A stretch of DNA of 64,000 nt, taken from NCBI RefSeq assembly GCF_027946175.1, contig NZ_AP026671.1, positions 1,240,001-1,304,000 of the forward strand, in the 5' to 3' direction. Every line of letters starts with the position of its first letter. The first letter of the stretch is position 1. The notes beneath the pieces are model-generated. The model was not told the DNA's origin. It saw nothing but the letters and a program-made list of their open reading frames with translations, and searched no databases. Of the stretch, positions 54,400-62,294 are shown piece by piece. The position numbers and the translations under genes were made by a program. Source of the DNA: Nitratiruptor tergarcus DSM 16512. GTDB taxonomy: Bacteria > Campylobacterota > Campylobacteria > Campylobacterales > Nitratiruptoraceae.

Positions 54400-54450
54400 T
54401 GGTACATTTTCATCTTGCGTCTGTGGTGTATTTTAACATTGCAGGTGACA
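54400..54450. repeat. Right terminal repeat region of the IS21 element
   Basis: TGGTACATTTT at 54400-54410 and a weaker TGGTGTATTTTA at 54424-54435 mirror the left-end repeats; the tip TGACA ends at 54450. Confidence 0.8.
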
Positions 54451-54456
54451 ATTATG
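54451..54456. repeat. Right copy of IS21 target duplication
   Basis: ATTATG directly follows the right end of the IS21 element and matches 52418-52423. Confidence 0.85.
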
Positions 54457-54575
54457 ACAAAAAACTCCTCTTTCGTAATAGCCAAAAAATGGATGATACC
54501 AAGTTTAGTTTTCTAAAAAGTTTTTAATCGTTTACACAGTACTCAATTAACCGTGAACAACTCACTTCCATGAAA
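54451..54575. other. Short gap between IS21 and the transposase remnant
   Basis: Removing the IS21 element and one ATTATG copy joins this gap to the toxin-antitoxin promoter. It holds only ORF fragments of about 20-25 codons and is very AT-rich; no gene was recognised. Confidence 0.5.
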
Positions 54576-55148
54576 TTATTTAAATACTAAATTAAACTTG
54601 ATTTTTGCTCTAATTGTTTGGATAAATGGAAATAAGAGTACAAATAGAGTTGCAAAAAAATAAGAGAGCAGTTTTTTATATGCTTTCTTAAACTTATTGT
54701 AAATCTTTTTAAGATTGTATCTATAAGTTGAAAATATTATACTGACTAGATTGCCATGCAATCCTTTTAAAAAGTTTCTTCCCATTCTATAATACTGTTT
54801 TGTATGAGAAAAAACACTTTCAATTGAAGAGCGTATTTTAAGATGTTTGTATCTTTTTTATTGTTGGGTGTTTCAATAAGCACTGTAGTTTCTGCTTTGT
54901 AATCGTGTCCTCTAAATCTTTTATCTGCCAAAAAATTGATTGTTTTATGAAAGATAGTTTGTGTCGTTTCATTTGCTTGATTGAGGACTTCTTTTAAAAT
55001 ACGATCATCATAAGGATTGCCCTTATACGTATCAGCATGGAGAATAAAGCACTCTTTTGCAGTTGTAATGAAAGTGGATTTATTACCAAATTCATGCCGT
55101 TTATGGGCTTTACCTTACGAAATACAGACAACTTCTGCTTCATGAAAG
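54576..55148 (-). pseudogene. Decayed IS5-like transposase, 3' part
   Basis: Read on the minus strand from about 55135 it gives AEVVCIS, a stop, then GKAHKRHEFGNKSTFITTA, KGNPYDDRILKEVLNQA and FLADKRFRGHDYKAETTVL in one frame, then a frameshift to RSSIESVFSHTKQYYRMGRN and FLKGLHGNLVSIIF in the frame ending at 54576. These are the second half of IS5/ISL2-type transposases (compare GNPYDGHT, DRGYRGH, RMGRNYLKG). One in-frame stop, one frameshift and a missing 5' half mark it as a remnant. It abuts the DUF262 gene's stop, so that gene's last codons may come from the insertion. Confidence 0.82.
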
Positions 55149-56897
55149 CTATAGAGTAAAATGGCCTCCTTTATCAAGAAACATCGCTCTTGTATTATAA
55201 TTCCATTCTTCAAAAATAAATTCCTTTATTTTCTCTCGTCTAAATTCAATAAATCTTTTTACATCACCTAAATTATTCCAGTCAAAACTACCATATTTTT
55301 TTGATAACTCTTCAACAATTTTATCTATTTCATTATGTGAAATAAGTGGGGCTAAATTATACGCCTCGATTTTCTTATCAACAACATTATTGCCTTTTGA
55401 TGAGTTAGAAGCAACTGTATCAATAACAAGATTACCTATATTATGTAAATATGACTCTTCAAATTCCTCTGTAAACTTTAAATTTTTTGCTTTTTTAGCA
55501 GTAATATGCTCAATTGATAATTTAAGACGTGAGTCATTTTCAAAGAAGGATTTTTTAGTTAATACAGGAAATCCTTTCTGCTTTCTTAGATAATTTTCAT
55601 ATTTGAAGAGTATATACTTCGTCACACCGTCATAGAAATCTATATTTGGCACATTTTCTTTAAATAAAGTAATTATCCTCCACCAGTTGTCACGAAAAAT
55701 TATTTTTATATCGTTGTATAGTTGAACAAAATCTCCTTTAAAATCCCTTGCAAGTTCATAAAAATATTTAACTCCCGTATCAGCTCTTTTTCCTGCAACT
55801 AATGAAATAAATGCATAAAGTTCTGCTAGACTAGCTATCTCTCTAAAATTTCTTTTGTCATCATACTTATCATATTTAAAAGAACCCATCAGTAATGGAT
55901 AAAAATTAGCTATTCGATTAAGCATAAATAGATCGTCTATTTTAGGAGCATTAATACTATTCATGACTATTTTTTCAATTATTTCAAAAGATTCCTTTAA
56001 TTCTTTACTTATTTTTTTTATTAATTTTATTTTGTTATCGCTTGAATATGTTTGATTTATGATTTCTTTTATAAAATCTTTAGGATTTCTAAATTCCTGG
56101 CCTGTCCAATTTAGGCTCGAAATGACATAATACATAATAATTTGCTCTTCTTTTATCAAACCTTCAAGGGATTCGCTTTTTCTGTAGATTTTTGCGAAAT
56201 TGTTTTCAATATCTCCTAATAATTGTTCTGATCTATTTAAAGTTATACTTACTTGGTACATCAAAAAGCTTTTAATAGCCTCTAAATCAGTTAATCTTTT
56301 CCCTCTATCATTAATCAATTCGAAAATCTGTGCTGCATCAGATTTATTGTTAACTGTATGGACCAGAACAAGAGAGTTTTCCAGTTTTTGCAATAGTTGC
56401 TCTGCAATTTCTGTGTTTAGTTTGTTTATTTCTTCCTCAAAGAATCTCTTTGCATTGAATAATCTAATTTGTGATTTAGTATCGAAATCAGTAGGCATAT
56501 TATGATTAATAATATATGTATGAAAAAAGGAATTATCGTTGTTTGAAGTATTTAACTTAAATACTCCTTCATCTTCGATATATCGCCTATATATTTTCTT
56601 TTTTAATTGACCTCTACTATTAAGAAAATCAAGGATGGCTTTTATAAATATAACTGAGGTTGTAATTCTCTGTTGTCCATCTACAATATAAATCTTAGTA
56701 AATTCATCCATTTCTCCTGCTTCATGAAATAAGAAAGTACCAAAAAAATATGGCTTATCTATCCGTTGATTTTTTAAATCATGCAGAAAGTCAACTAATT
56801 GTTTTTCCTCCCAAGTATATGCCCTTTGATATTCGGGTATTTCGAAAATTTTATCACCATCGAATATATCTTTGAATTTCAATTTGCCTTCTTGCAT
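55149..56897 (-). CDS. Single-chain DUF262/DUF1524 (GmrSD-like) protein
   Basis: The 582-residue protein has an N-terminal DUF262 domain with PEYQRAYTWEEKQLVDFL (about 21-38), FFGTFLF and IVDGQQRITT (about 71-80; DGQQR is the nucleotide-binding signature), FELINDRGKRLTDLEAIKS (about 193-211), and a C-terminal DUF1524/HNH-like nuclease domain with SIEHITAKKAK and YLHNIGNLVI...NSSKGN (about 465-510). This is the GmrS+GmrD fusion layout of type IV modification-dependent restriction enzymes. GAGGTG precedes the ATG. It stands alone beside insertion sequences. It probably defends against phage with modified DNA, but the substrate is unknown. The C-terminus GGHFTL may be altered by the abutting transposase remnant. 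Confidence 0.88.
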   Translation of the reverse strand: MQEGKLKFKDIFDGDKIFEIPEYQRAYTWEEKQLVDFLHDLKNQRIDKPYFFGTFLFHEAGEMDEFTKIYIVDGQQRITTSVIFIKAILDFLNSRGQLKKKIYRRYIEDEGVFKLNTSNNDNSFFHTYIINHNMPTDFDTKSQIRLFNAKRFFEEEINKLNTEIAEQLLQKLENSLVLVHTVNNKSDAAQIFELINDRGKRLTDLEAIKSFLMYQVSITLNRSEQLLGDIENNFAKIYRKSESLEGLIKEEQIIMYYVISSLNWTGQEFRNPKDFIKEIINQTYSSDNKIKLIKKISKELKESFEIIEKIVMNSINAPKIDDLFMLNRIANFYPLLMGSFKYDKYDDKRNFREIASLAELYAFISLVAGKRADTGVKYFYELARDFKGDFVQLYNDIKIIFRDNWWRIITLFKENVPNIDFYDGVTKYILFKYENYLRKQKGFPVLTKKSFFENDSRLKLSIEHITAKKAKNLKFTEEFEESYLHNIGNLVIDTVASNSSKGNNVVDKKIEAYNLAPLISHNEIDKIVEELSKKYGSFDWNNLGDVKRFIEFRREKIKEFIFEEWNYNTRAMFLDKGGHFTL

Positions 56898-57146
56898 AAT
56901 TTTTTCACCTCAATTATTGCATAACATTTTAATATTATTGTACTCCAAAAACTTTAAGTTATAATATTGAAAAAGACTTTTATAGCAAGAAAAAACCTAA
57001 CCTATTTTACGGTTAATAAAAATTTTTCATTAACTACACAAAATTAATCTTTAAATACAATTTTTTGCATAAAGCAGTAATAAATTTCATTTTTTGATTT
57101 TATTAATACCCCATTTTCGCTACCATAACAATTAAAAAGGCTTGGC
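56898..57146. other. AT-rich gap between the DUF262 gene and aguA
   Basis: This 249-bp stretch has no credible ORF. It is very AT-rich with many short A and T runs and must hold the two divergent promoters. No clear extended -10 was found for aguA; a weak TACAAT on the minus strand (56937-56942) may serve the DUF262 gene. It marks the right border of the accessory island. Confidence 0.5.
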
Positions 57147-58085
57147 ATGAGACTCCCTGCAGAATGGGAAGAGCAAAAGGCGCTTTTGCTTGCCTATCCG
57201 CACGAAAAGAGTGATTGGCTACCCTATCTGGATGAGATAAGAGAGTTTTACAAAGAGTTTATCTCTATTGTAGCTCACTATCAAGATGTCTATTTAATCA
57301 CACAAAAAGCTCTTAATTTCCCTCCAACAAAACATAATATACACATCTTCAAAGCCCAAACAAACGATACATGGGTGCGGGATTTTGGGGCCATCACTGT
57401 TTTTGAAAACAATAAAACAAAACTTCTTGATTTTACATTCAACGGCTGGGGGCTAAAATTTCCAGCAAACTACGATAATCAGCTCAATAGAAAAATTTTT
57501 CATACCAAAAAGATTGGCTTTGTATTAGAAGGTGGTAGTATCGATAGCAATGGAGAGGGAGTCTTGCTCACTACCTCAACATGCCTTTTGGAAGCCAATA
57601 GAAATCCCCATCTATCAAAAGATGAAATTGAAAAGCAACTCAAAACCTTCTTTGGACTTAAAAAGATTTTGTGGCTAAATCACGGCTTTTTAGAAGGAGA
57701 TGATACAGACAGCCATATCGACATGCTAGCGCGCTTCGTCTCTGCTAATAAAATTGCCTATATCACTTGTGACAACAAAGATGACATACACTATATCGAA
57801 TTAAAATTGATGGAAAAAGAGCTGCAAAGCTTTGGATTTGAGTTAGTTCCTTTGCCATTCGTCTCAGCTAAATATTTTGAAAATGAAAGACTTCCAGTAA
57901 GTTATGCCAACTTTGTTATAATAAATGGTGCAGTAATAATGCCAACATATAATGATCCAAATGACGAAGAGGCTTTGAAAATTTTTCAAAAACTTTTCCC
58001 ATCACGAGATATTATTGGACTTGATGCCTCAGTGCTTATTCGCCAGCACGGCTCGATTCATTGCAGCTGTATGAATATATTTTAA
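57147..58085 (+). CDS. aguA: Agmatine deiminase
   Basis: AguA hydrolyses agmatine to N-carbamoylputrescine and ammonia. The 312-residue protein is on the short side. It has LPAEWEEQKALLLAYPHEK at the N-terminus, NDTWVRDFGAITV (about 72-84), VLEGGSIDSNGEG (about 126-138), GDDTDSHIDMLARFV (about 185-199) and the catalytic Cys in HGSIHCSCMNIF at the end. AguB (N-carbamoylputrescine amidase) is encoded 2.3 kb downstream on the same strand, with znuABC between. Together they make putrescine. Confidence 0.93.
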   Translation: MRLPAEWEEQKALLLAYPHEKSDWLPYLDEIREFYKEFISIVAHYQDVYLITQKALNFPPTKHNIHIFKAQTNDTWVRDFGAITVFENNKTKLLDFTFNGWGLKFPANYDNQLNRKIFHTKKIGFVLEGGSIDSNGEGVLLTTSTCLLEANRNPHLSKDEIEKQLKTFFGLKKILWLNHGFLEGDDTDSHIDMLARFVSANKIAYITCDNKDDIHYIELKLMEKELQSFGFELVPLPFVSAKYFENERLPVSYANFVIINGAVIMPTYNDPNDEEALKIFQKLFPSRDIIGLDASVLIRQHGSIHCSCMNIF

Positions 58086-58095
58086 AGGAGTATAT

Positions 58096-58929
58096 GTGCG
58101 TTTTTTGCTTTTATTCTTTTTTGCTACACTTCTTTTTGCCAAAGATACGATACTTGTCTCAATTTTGCCACAAAAATTCTTTTTGGAGCAGATTGCAAAG
58201 GATAGTTTTGATATAGAAGTACTTATACCCCCAGGGGCAAGCCCTGCCACATATACTCTCAAACCATCACAAATAAAAAAGATCCGCAAAGCTCGCTGCT
58301 ATTTTACTATAGGTGTTCCTTTTGAAAAGGCATGGAGAGATCGTATACAGGCTGCAAACTCTGAGCTTCATTTCGTAGATAGTGGCAAATATATTCGTCG
58401 CTATCCCCTAGCACATCATCACCACCATGAAGAGCATGAGCATGAAAAGAGCCTCGATCCCCATATATGGTTAGCCCCCAATCTCGTACCCCTTATTGCT
58501 AGAGCAATGCTTGATGAACTTCTAAAACTTGAGCCCAATAAAAAGAAGTTCTTTCTCACAAACTATCAAGAATTTGCCCAAAAAACTATAGAGATTGATT
58601 CCAAAATCTATTCTTTGCTTTTGCAAAAAAAATCAAAAGCTTTTTTGGTTTATCACCCCTCTTTTGGCTACTTTGCTAGAAGTTATGGTTTGGAGCAACT
58701 TGCAATCGAAAAAGAGGGGAAAGAGCCAAAAATGCAAGATCTTATACAATTAGCCAAAAAAGCAAAAGCACTGGGCATTAAAACAATTTTCATCGAACCG
58801 CAGTTTCCACAAAAAAGCGCCAAGTTTCTTGCCCAAAAAATTGGTGCTATGGTAAAAGTCATCGATCCCCTTGCATATGATTGGGAAAACAATATTTTAA
58901 AGGTAGCGCGTGCAATTGCCGGCGATTGA
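58096..58929 (+). CDS. znuA: Zinc/metal ABC transporter substrate-binding protein (ZnuA-like)
   Basis: This 277-residue periplasmic protein starts at GTG 58096, with AAAGGAG upstream, and has a short signal peptide (MRFLLLFFFATLLFA). It shows the cluster-9 fold: LIPPGASPATYTLKPSQ (about 45-61), a His-rich loop HHHHHEEHEHEK (about 108-119), DPHIWLAPN (about 122-130), YHPSFGYFARSYGL (about 183-196) and IFIEPQFPQKSAK (about 234-246). The His loop favours zinc over manganese. It overlaps the ATPase gene by 20 nt. Confidence 0.92.
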   Translation: MRFLLLFFFATLLFAKDTILVSILPQKFFLEQIAKDSFDIEVLIPPGASPATYTLKPSQIKKIRKARCYFTIGVPFEKAWRDRIQAANSELHFVDSGKYIRRYPLAHHHHHEEHEHEKSLDPHIWLAPNLVPLIARAMLDELLKLEPNKKKFFLTNYQEFAQKTIEIDSKIYSLLLQKKSKAFLVYHPSFGYFARSYGLEQLAIEKEGKEPKMQDLIQLAKKAKALGIKTIFIEPQFPQKSAKFLAQKIGAMVKVIDPLAYDWENNILKVARAIAGD

Positions 58930-59641
58930 GGTTGATGGACTCTACTTTGCTTATGACAAAGAGTATGTCTTAGAAAATATTAACCTCACAATCTATGATA
59001 AAGAGTATATTGCAATTATTGGGCCAAATGGTGGTGGGAAGACAACTTTTCTCAAGCTCCTTCTAGGACTCTTGCAACCTCAAAAAGGTAAAATCTCTAT
59101 TTATGGAAAAGAGCCATCTCAAGCAAAAAATCTCATTGGCTATCTGCCACAACAGACAAACTTCAATCTCGATATGCCCTTGCAAGCAAAGGAGATCATC
59201 TTGCAAGGAAGACTGAGTGCAAAGAAGTTTCGTTTTGATAAAGATGACCTTACACTATTGGATGAAATTGCACAAAAACTCAATATTGCCCATCTGCTTC
59301 ATAAAAAGATAGGCACCCTCTCTGGTGGACAGAGACAGCGGGTACTCCTGGCACGTGCGCTTATTACAAAACCAAAAATCTTAATCCTCGATGAGCCAAC
59401 TGCAGCAGTAGATATTGAAGCACAAAAAGAGATTTATGAAATTTTGCGAAATCTATCCATTACAAGACTTGTTGTAAGCCACGATGTAAATATTTTGCTC
59501 GAAGGTGTAGATCGGGTACTCTATATCAATCGCACACTCTATATCCATGATAATCTCAAGCTCAATATCCAAAAAAGAGATGGCCATTTTTGCGAAATGG
59601 AGCTTTTTGAAGAGCTTAAAAAGGCTTGCATCCATGATTGA
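58910..59641 (+). CDS. znuC: Zinc ABC transporter ATPase (ZnuC-like)
   Basis: The 243-residue ATPase starts at GTG 58910 (MQLPAIEVDGLYFAYD), with AAAGG 6 nt upstream; a TTG two codons on is an alternative. Walker A IIGPNGGGKTTFLKLLLG (about 37-54), the Q loop YLPQQTN, the signature LSGGQRQRVLLARAL (about 139-153) and Walker B ILILDEPTAAVD are intact. It couples ATP hydrolysis to the ZnuB permease. Confidence 0.95.
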   Translation: MQLPAIEVDGLYFAYDKEYVLENINLTIYDKEYIAIIGPNGGGKTTFLKLLLGLLQPQKGKISIYGKEPSQAKNLIGYLPQQTNFNLDMPLQAKEIILQGRLSAKKFRFDKDDLTLLDEIAQKLNIAHLLHKKIGTLSGGQRQRVLLARALITKPKILILDEPTAAVDIEAQKEIYEILRNLSITRLVVSHDVNILLEGVDRVLYINRTLYIHDNLKLNIQKRDGHFCEMELFEELKKACIHD

Positions 59642-60425
59642 GACAATCACTTTTTTTGCAAACTCTTTTCTTGCCACAGCTCTTCTTGCAATCGCTATTG
59701 CAATTATTGGATCCATCATGCTTATAAATCGCTACAACTATTTAGCTGCAAGTATCGCTCATGGTAGCTATGGTGGCGTCGGTATGGCTATTTATCTTGG
59801 TACGGGAGTAGTTCTGGGAGCGACACTCTTTGCAGTTGCTTTGGCGTTACTGCTTGCCTATATCACCTACAAAGAAAACCGCCGCACAGATATTTTAATT
59901 GGAGTTTTATGGGCTGTAGGAATGAGTATAGGCATTATTTTTATTGATCTTACTCCTGGTTACAATGTAGATCTGCTTGCTTTTTTATTTGGAAATATCC
60001 TTCTCATTCCAAAAAGCGATCTCTTTTTTATGGCTGGTGTGGATCTTGCACTGCTCATATATTTAAGCACCTTTTATCACCATATCTTAGCAGTGGCATA
60101 CGACAAAGAGTTTGCACTTACACGCGGACTCAATGTCAAACTCATACACACTCTTACTCTCATACTCATTGCCCTCACAGTTGTGATGAGTATACGATCC
60201 ATTGGGCTTATTCTAGTAATAGCACTGTTTAGTATTCCACCCTATATTGCAGAAAAGTATACAAAAAACTTTATATCTATGATGATTGTAGCTGGTATAA
60301 TTAGCTTTATTATCATGTGCATAGGTCTCTTTGTAGCCTCATCACTCAATATTTCAGCAACTGCCTCGATTATAATTATTGCTGGAGTTCTTTTTATACT
60401 AACATTTATAAGGATAAAACAGTGA
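59634..60425 (+). CDS. znuB: Zinc ABC transporter permease (ZnuB-like)
   Basis: The 263-residue permease starts at ATG 59634 (MIETITFFANSFLATALL) and has about eight helices of the ABC-3 family, with LAASIAHGSYGGVGMAIYLG (about 35-54) and VVMSIRSIGLILVIALFSIPP near residues 182-202. It overlaps znuC by 8 nt and aguB by 4 nt. The metal transporter thus lies inside the aguA-aguB unit. Confidence 0.92.
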   Translation: MIETITFFANSFLATALLAIAIAIIGSIMLINRYNYLAASIAHGSYGGVGMAIYLGTGVVLGATLFAVALALLLAYITYKENRRTDILIGVLWAVGMSIGIIFIDLTPGYNVDLLAFLFGNILLIPKSDLFFMAGVDLALLIYLSTFYHHILAVAYDKEFALTRGLNVKLIHTLTLILIALTVVMSIRSIGLILVIALFSIPPYIAEKYTKNFISMMIVAGIISFIIMCIGLFVASSLNISATASIIIIAGVLFILTFIRIKQ

Positions 60426-61321
60426 AAGTGGCCTTGATACAACAATGTTTTCATAAAACAAAAGAGGATACTATCAAAAAAAGTTTAGAACTCATTGATA
60501 CAGTTAGTGATGCAGAGCTTGTAGTGCTCCAAGAGCTTCATCAAGGACCATATTTTTGTCAAAGTGAAGATACACAAAACTTTGCTTTAGCAGAAGAGTT
60601 TGCTGCTGATGTAGAGTTTTGGCGATGGGTCAGTGAAGAAAAAAGTATTGTACTGGTCACAAGTCTTTTTGAAAAGAGAGCTCCTGGACTTTACCATAAT
60701 ACTGCAGTGGTTTTTGATAAAGGAAAAATAGCGGGGATATATCGCAAAATGCATATTCCGGATGATCCCGGATTTTATGAGAAATTTTACTTTACTCCTG
60801 GAGATCTTGGATTTGAGCCAATTGACACTTCAGTTGGAAGATTGGGGGTACTGGTTTGTTGGGATCAATGGTATCCTGAGGCTGCAAGGATAATGGCGCT
60901 CAAAGGTGCGGAGATCCTTATCTATCCAACAGCAATTGGATGGTTCGATGAAGATAGTGAAGATGAAAAAAATCGCCAACTAGATGCTTGGATAACAATC
61001 CAACGCTCTCATGCCATTGCAAATGGATTACCACTTATTAGTGTCAACCGTGTAGGATTTGAAGAAGACCTGAGTGGATGCCTCAAAGGCATTCGATTTT
61101 GGGGCAATAGCTTTGTGTGTGGTCCACAAGGAGAGATTATTATACAAGGAGATAACAAAAGTGAACAAGCGTTAATATGCGAAATTGATATTAACCGTAC
61201 AAAAGAAGTACGTGATATCTGGCCATTTTTACGCGATCGTAGGATTGAAGCCTATGAGTGTCTATTACAAAGATTTTGCCAAAGGAGTAGTATTGAAAAT
61301 AAGTCCAATAAGAGAAAATGA
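60422..61321 (+). CDS. aguB: N-carbamoylputrescine amidase
   Basis: AguB hydrolyses N-carbamoylputrescine to putrescine, CO2 and ammonia. It has 299 residues from GTG 60422 (VKVALIQQCFHKTKED), overlapping the znuB stop (GTGA). The nitrilase triad is visible: Glu in VVLQELHQGPYF (about 39), Lys in IYRKMHIPDD (about 117) and Cys in GVLVCWDQWYPEAARI (about 152). PTAIGWFDEDSEDEKN is typical of this subfamily. It completes the agmatine route begun by aguA. Confidence 0.94.
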   Translation: MKVALIQQCFHKTKEDTIKKSLELIDTVSDAELVVLQELHQGPYFCQSEDTQNFALAEEFAADVEFWRWVSEEKSIVLVTSLFEKRAPGLYHNTAVVFDKGKIAGIYRKMHIPDDPGFYEKFYFTPGDLGFEPIDTSVGRLGVLVCWDQWYPEAARIMALKGAEILIYPTAIGWFDEDSEDEKNRQLDAWITIQRSHAIANGLPLISVNRVGFEEDLSGCLKGIRFWGNSFVCGPQGEIIIQGDNKSEQALICEIDINRTKEVRDIWPFLRDRRIEAYECLLQRFCQRSSIENKSNKRK

Positions 61322-61748
61322 AAAAGTAACATATAAAAATCCACCTTATGAGTTTTTTGAAGCAGTTGGTGGAGTAGATGGAATGAAAGATTTTATGTAT
61401 AGCTTCTATGATAAGATTTATGAGAGTGAAATTGCCCACTTTTTCCCACAAGATGAGGAGGAGTTTGCAAAAGTCAAAGAGAAAAATACACTCTTTTTCA
61501 TAGCTATTTGTGGAGGACCAAAGCTCTATGAAGGTGCAAGTGACAAAAATCTCAATGAATACATGATCGAATTTCACAAAAATTTTTCAATTGATGAAAA
61601 AGCCAGAATCGAATGGCTAGGAACTATGATGGAGACACTTGAAGAGCTTGATATTCCAAAAGAACTCAAGCAAGCATTTTGGGATTATGTAGACAACTTT
61701 TCCAAGCTTATGGTAAATCGCTCCAGTGAGCTATATAAATATGTCTAG
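61293..61748 (+). CDS. Truncated hemoglobin (group II-like)
   Basis: From TTG 61293, placed 5 nt after AAAGGAG, the protein has 151 residues; an ATG at 61254 would add 13 residues but lacks a site. It shows the 2-over-2 globin pattern: FFEAVGGVDGMKDFMYSFYD (about 21-40), HFFPQDEEE, FIAICGGPKLYEGAS (about 73-87), the proximal His in EFHKNFSIDEKARIEWLG (about 98-115) and MMETLEELDIP. GGP and the WLG tryptophan favour group II. Such globins bind O2 or NO; a detoxification role is inferred. It overlaps aguB by 29 nt. Confidence 0.85.
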   Translation: MKISPIRENEKVTYKNPPYEFFEAVGGVDGMKDFMYSFYDKIYESEIAHFFPQDEEEFAKVKEKNTLFFIAICGGPKLYEGASDKNLNEYMIEFHKNFSIDEKARIEWLGTMMETLEELDIPKELKQAFWDYVDNFSKLMVNRSSELYKYV

Positions 61749-61750
61749 CC

Positions 61751-62293
61751 TTACTGAGAGTTTCGTTCAAACCACCAACAAAGAGCAAAAAGAAGACCTG
61801 GCGTCTTTGGCTTGCTCTCATCATACATAAATTCTTGCGCTTTTGCTACAGGAAGATAGACTACCTCTATCACCTCATCATCTATACCGCCACCATCTGC
61901 TATCTGTGTACTCACTTCTGCGTAGTAGAGAGTCTGCTTCGATCCAGCAAAGCCTACTGAAGTAAAAAATGAAGTAATTTTTTCAATTTTTTCTACCTGG
62001 TAGCCAGTCTCTTCTTCTACCTCTTCAATAGCTATCTGCTCCAAGCTTTTCTCTTTATCTACTATACCAGCACACAATTCATAACTAAACTCAAAGCCGT
62101 GCTGCATATATAAAGCCGGCCGAAACTGCTTGACAAGCACAAATACATCTTTTTGTGGATGATAGAGCAATATAGCCACACTATCATGCGCTTTTACTGC
62201 TTCCCACCGCTTTGTCTTTCCATTTTGTTCATAAACAATTTCAACTGGCTCTATAAATTTTGGATTCTTTAAAACTTTAATCTCTTTTATCAT
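61751..62293 (-). CDS. NUDIX hydrolase (ADP-ribose/UDP-sugar pyrophosphatase-like)
   Basis: This 180-residue protein starts at ATG 62293 (MIKEIKVLKNPKFIEP), 1 nt after the mgtE stop. It has VFVLVKQFRPAL (about 54-65) and a NUDIX box GIVDKEKSLEQIAIEEVEEETGY region (about 80-102) in which the metal-binding EExxEE part is kept, but the first Glu and the Arg of the consensus (Gx5Ex7REUxEE) read Lys and Glu. The family acts on nucleoside diphosphate sugars. Which one cannot be read from sequence. Confidence 0.85.
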   Translation of the reverse strand: MIKEIKVLKNPKFIEPVEIVYEQNGKTKRWEAVKAHDSVAILLYHPQKDVFVLVKQFRPALYMQHGFEFSYELCAGIVDKEKSLEQIAIEEVEEETGYQVEKIEKITSFFTSVGFAGSKQTLYYAEVSTQIADGGGIDDEVIEVVYLPVAKAQEFMYDESKPKTPGLLFALCWWFERNSQ

Positions 62294-62294
62294 C

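Larger units (their letters stand above)
52424..54450 (-). mobile_element. Intact IS21-family insertion sequence (2027 bp)
   Basis: Both ends begin TGTCA, and the 50-51 nt terminal regions align: TGTCA.....TGCAA at the tips and the inner AAAATGTACCA at 52463-52473 and 54400-54410. IS21 elements typically have such multiple terminal repeats and 5'-TG...CA-3' ends. A 6-bp duplication ATTATG flanks the element. It encodes istA and istB with a short overlap and no visible damage, so it may be active. It is inserted about 80 bp upstream of the antitoxin start, with its genes pointing toward the toxin-antitoxin pair. Confidence 0.93.

Noticed and set aside
54456-54527. Plus-strand ORF ending in KKLLFRNSQKMDDTKFSFLKSF as a disrupted gene
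   Set aside because: After removing the IS21 element and one target copy no N-terminal part is recovered, so there is no evidence for a gene.
51683-56897. Whole island as an integrated phage or genomic island with attachment sites
   Set aside because: There is no integrase, tRNA target or flanking direct repeat; only insertion sequences and small defence-type genes are present.
58405-58445. CAT-rich tract encoding a His run as a repeat array
   Set aside because: It encodes the metal-binding His loop of ZnuA, normal for the family.
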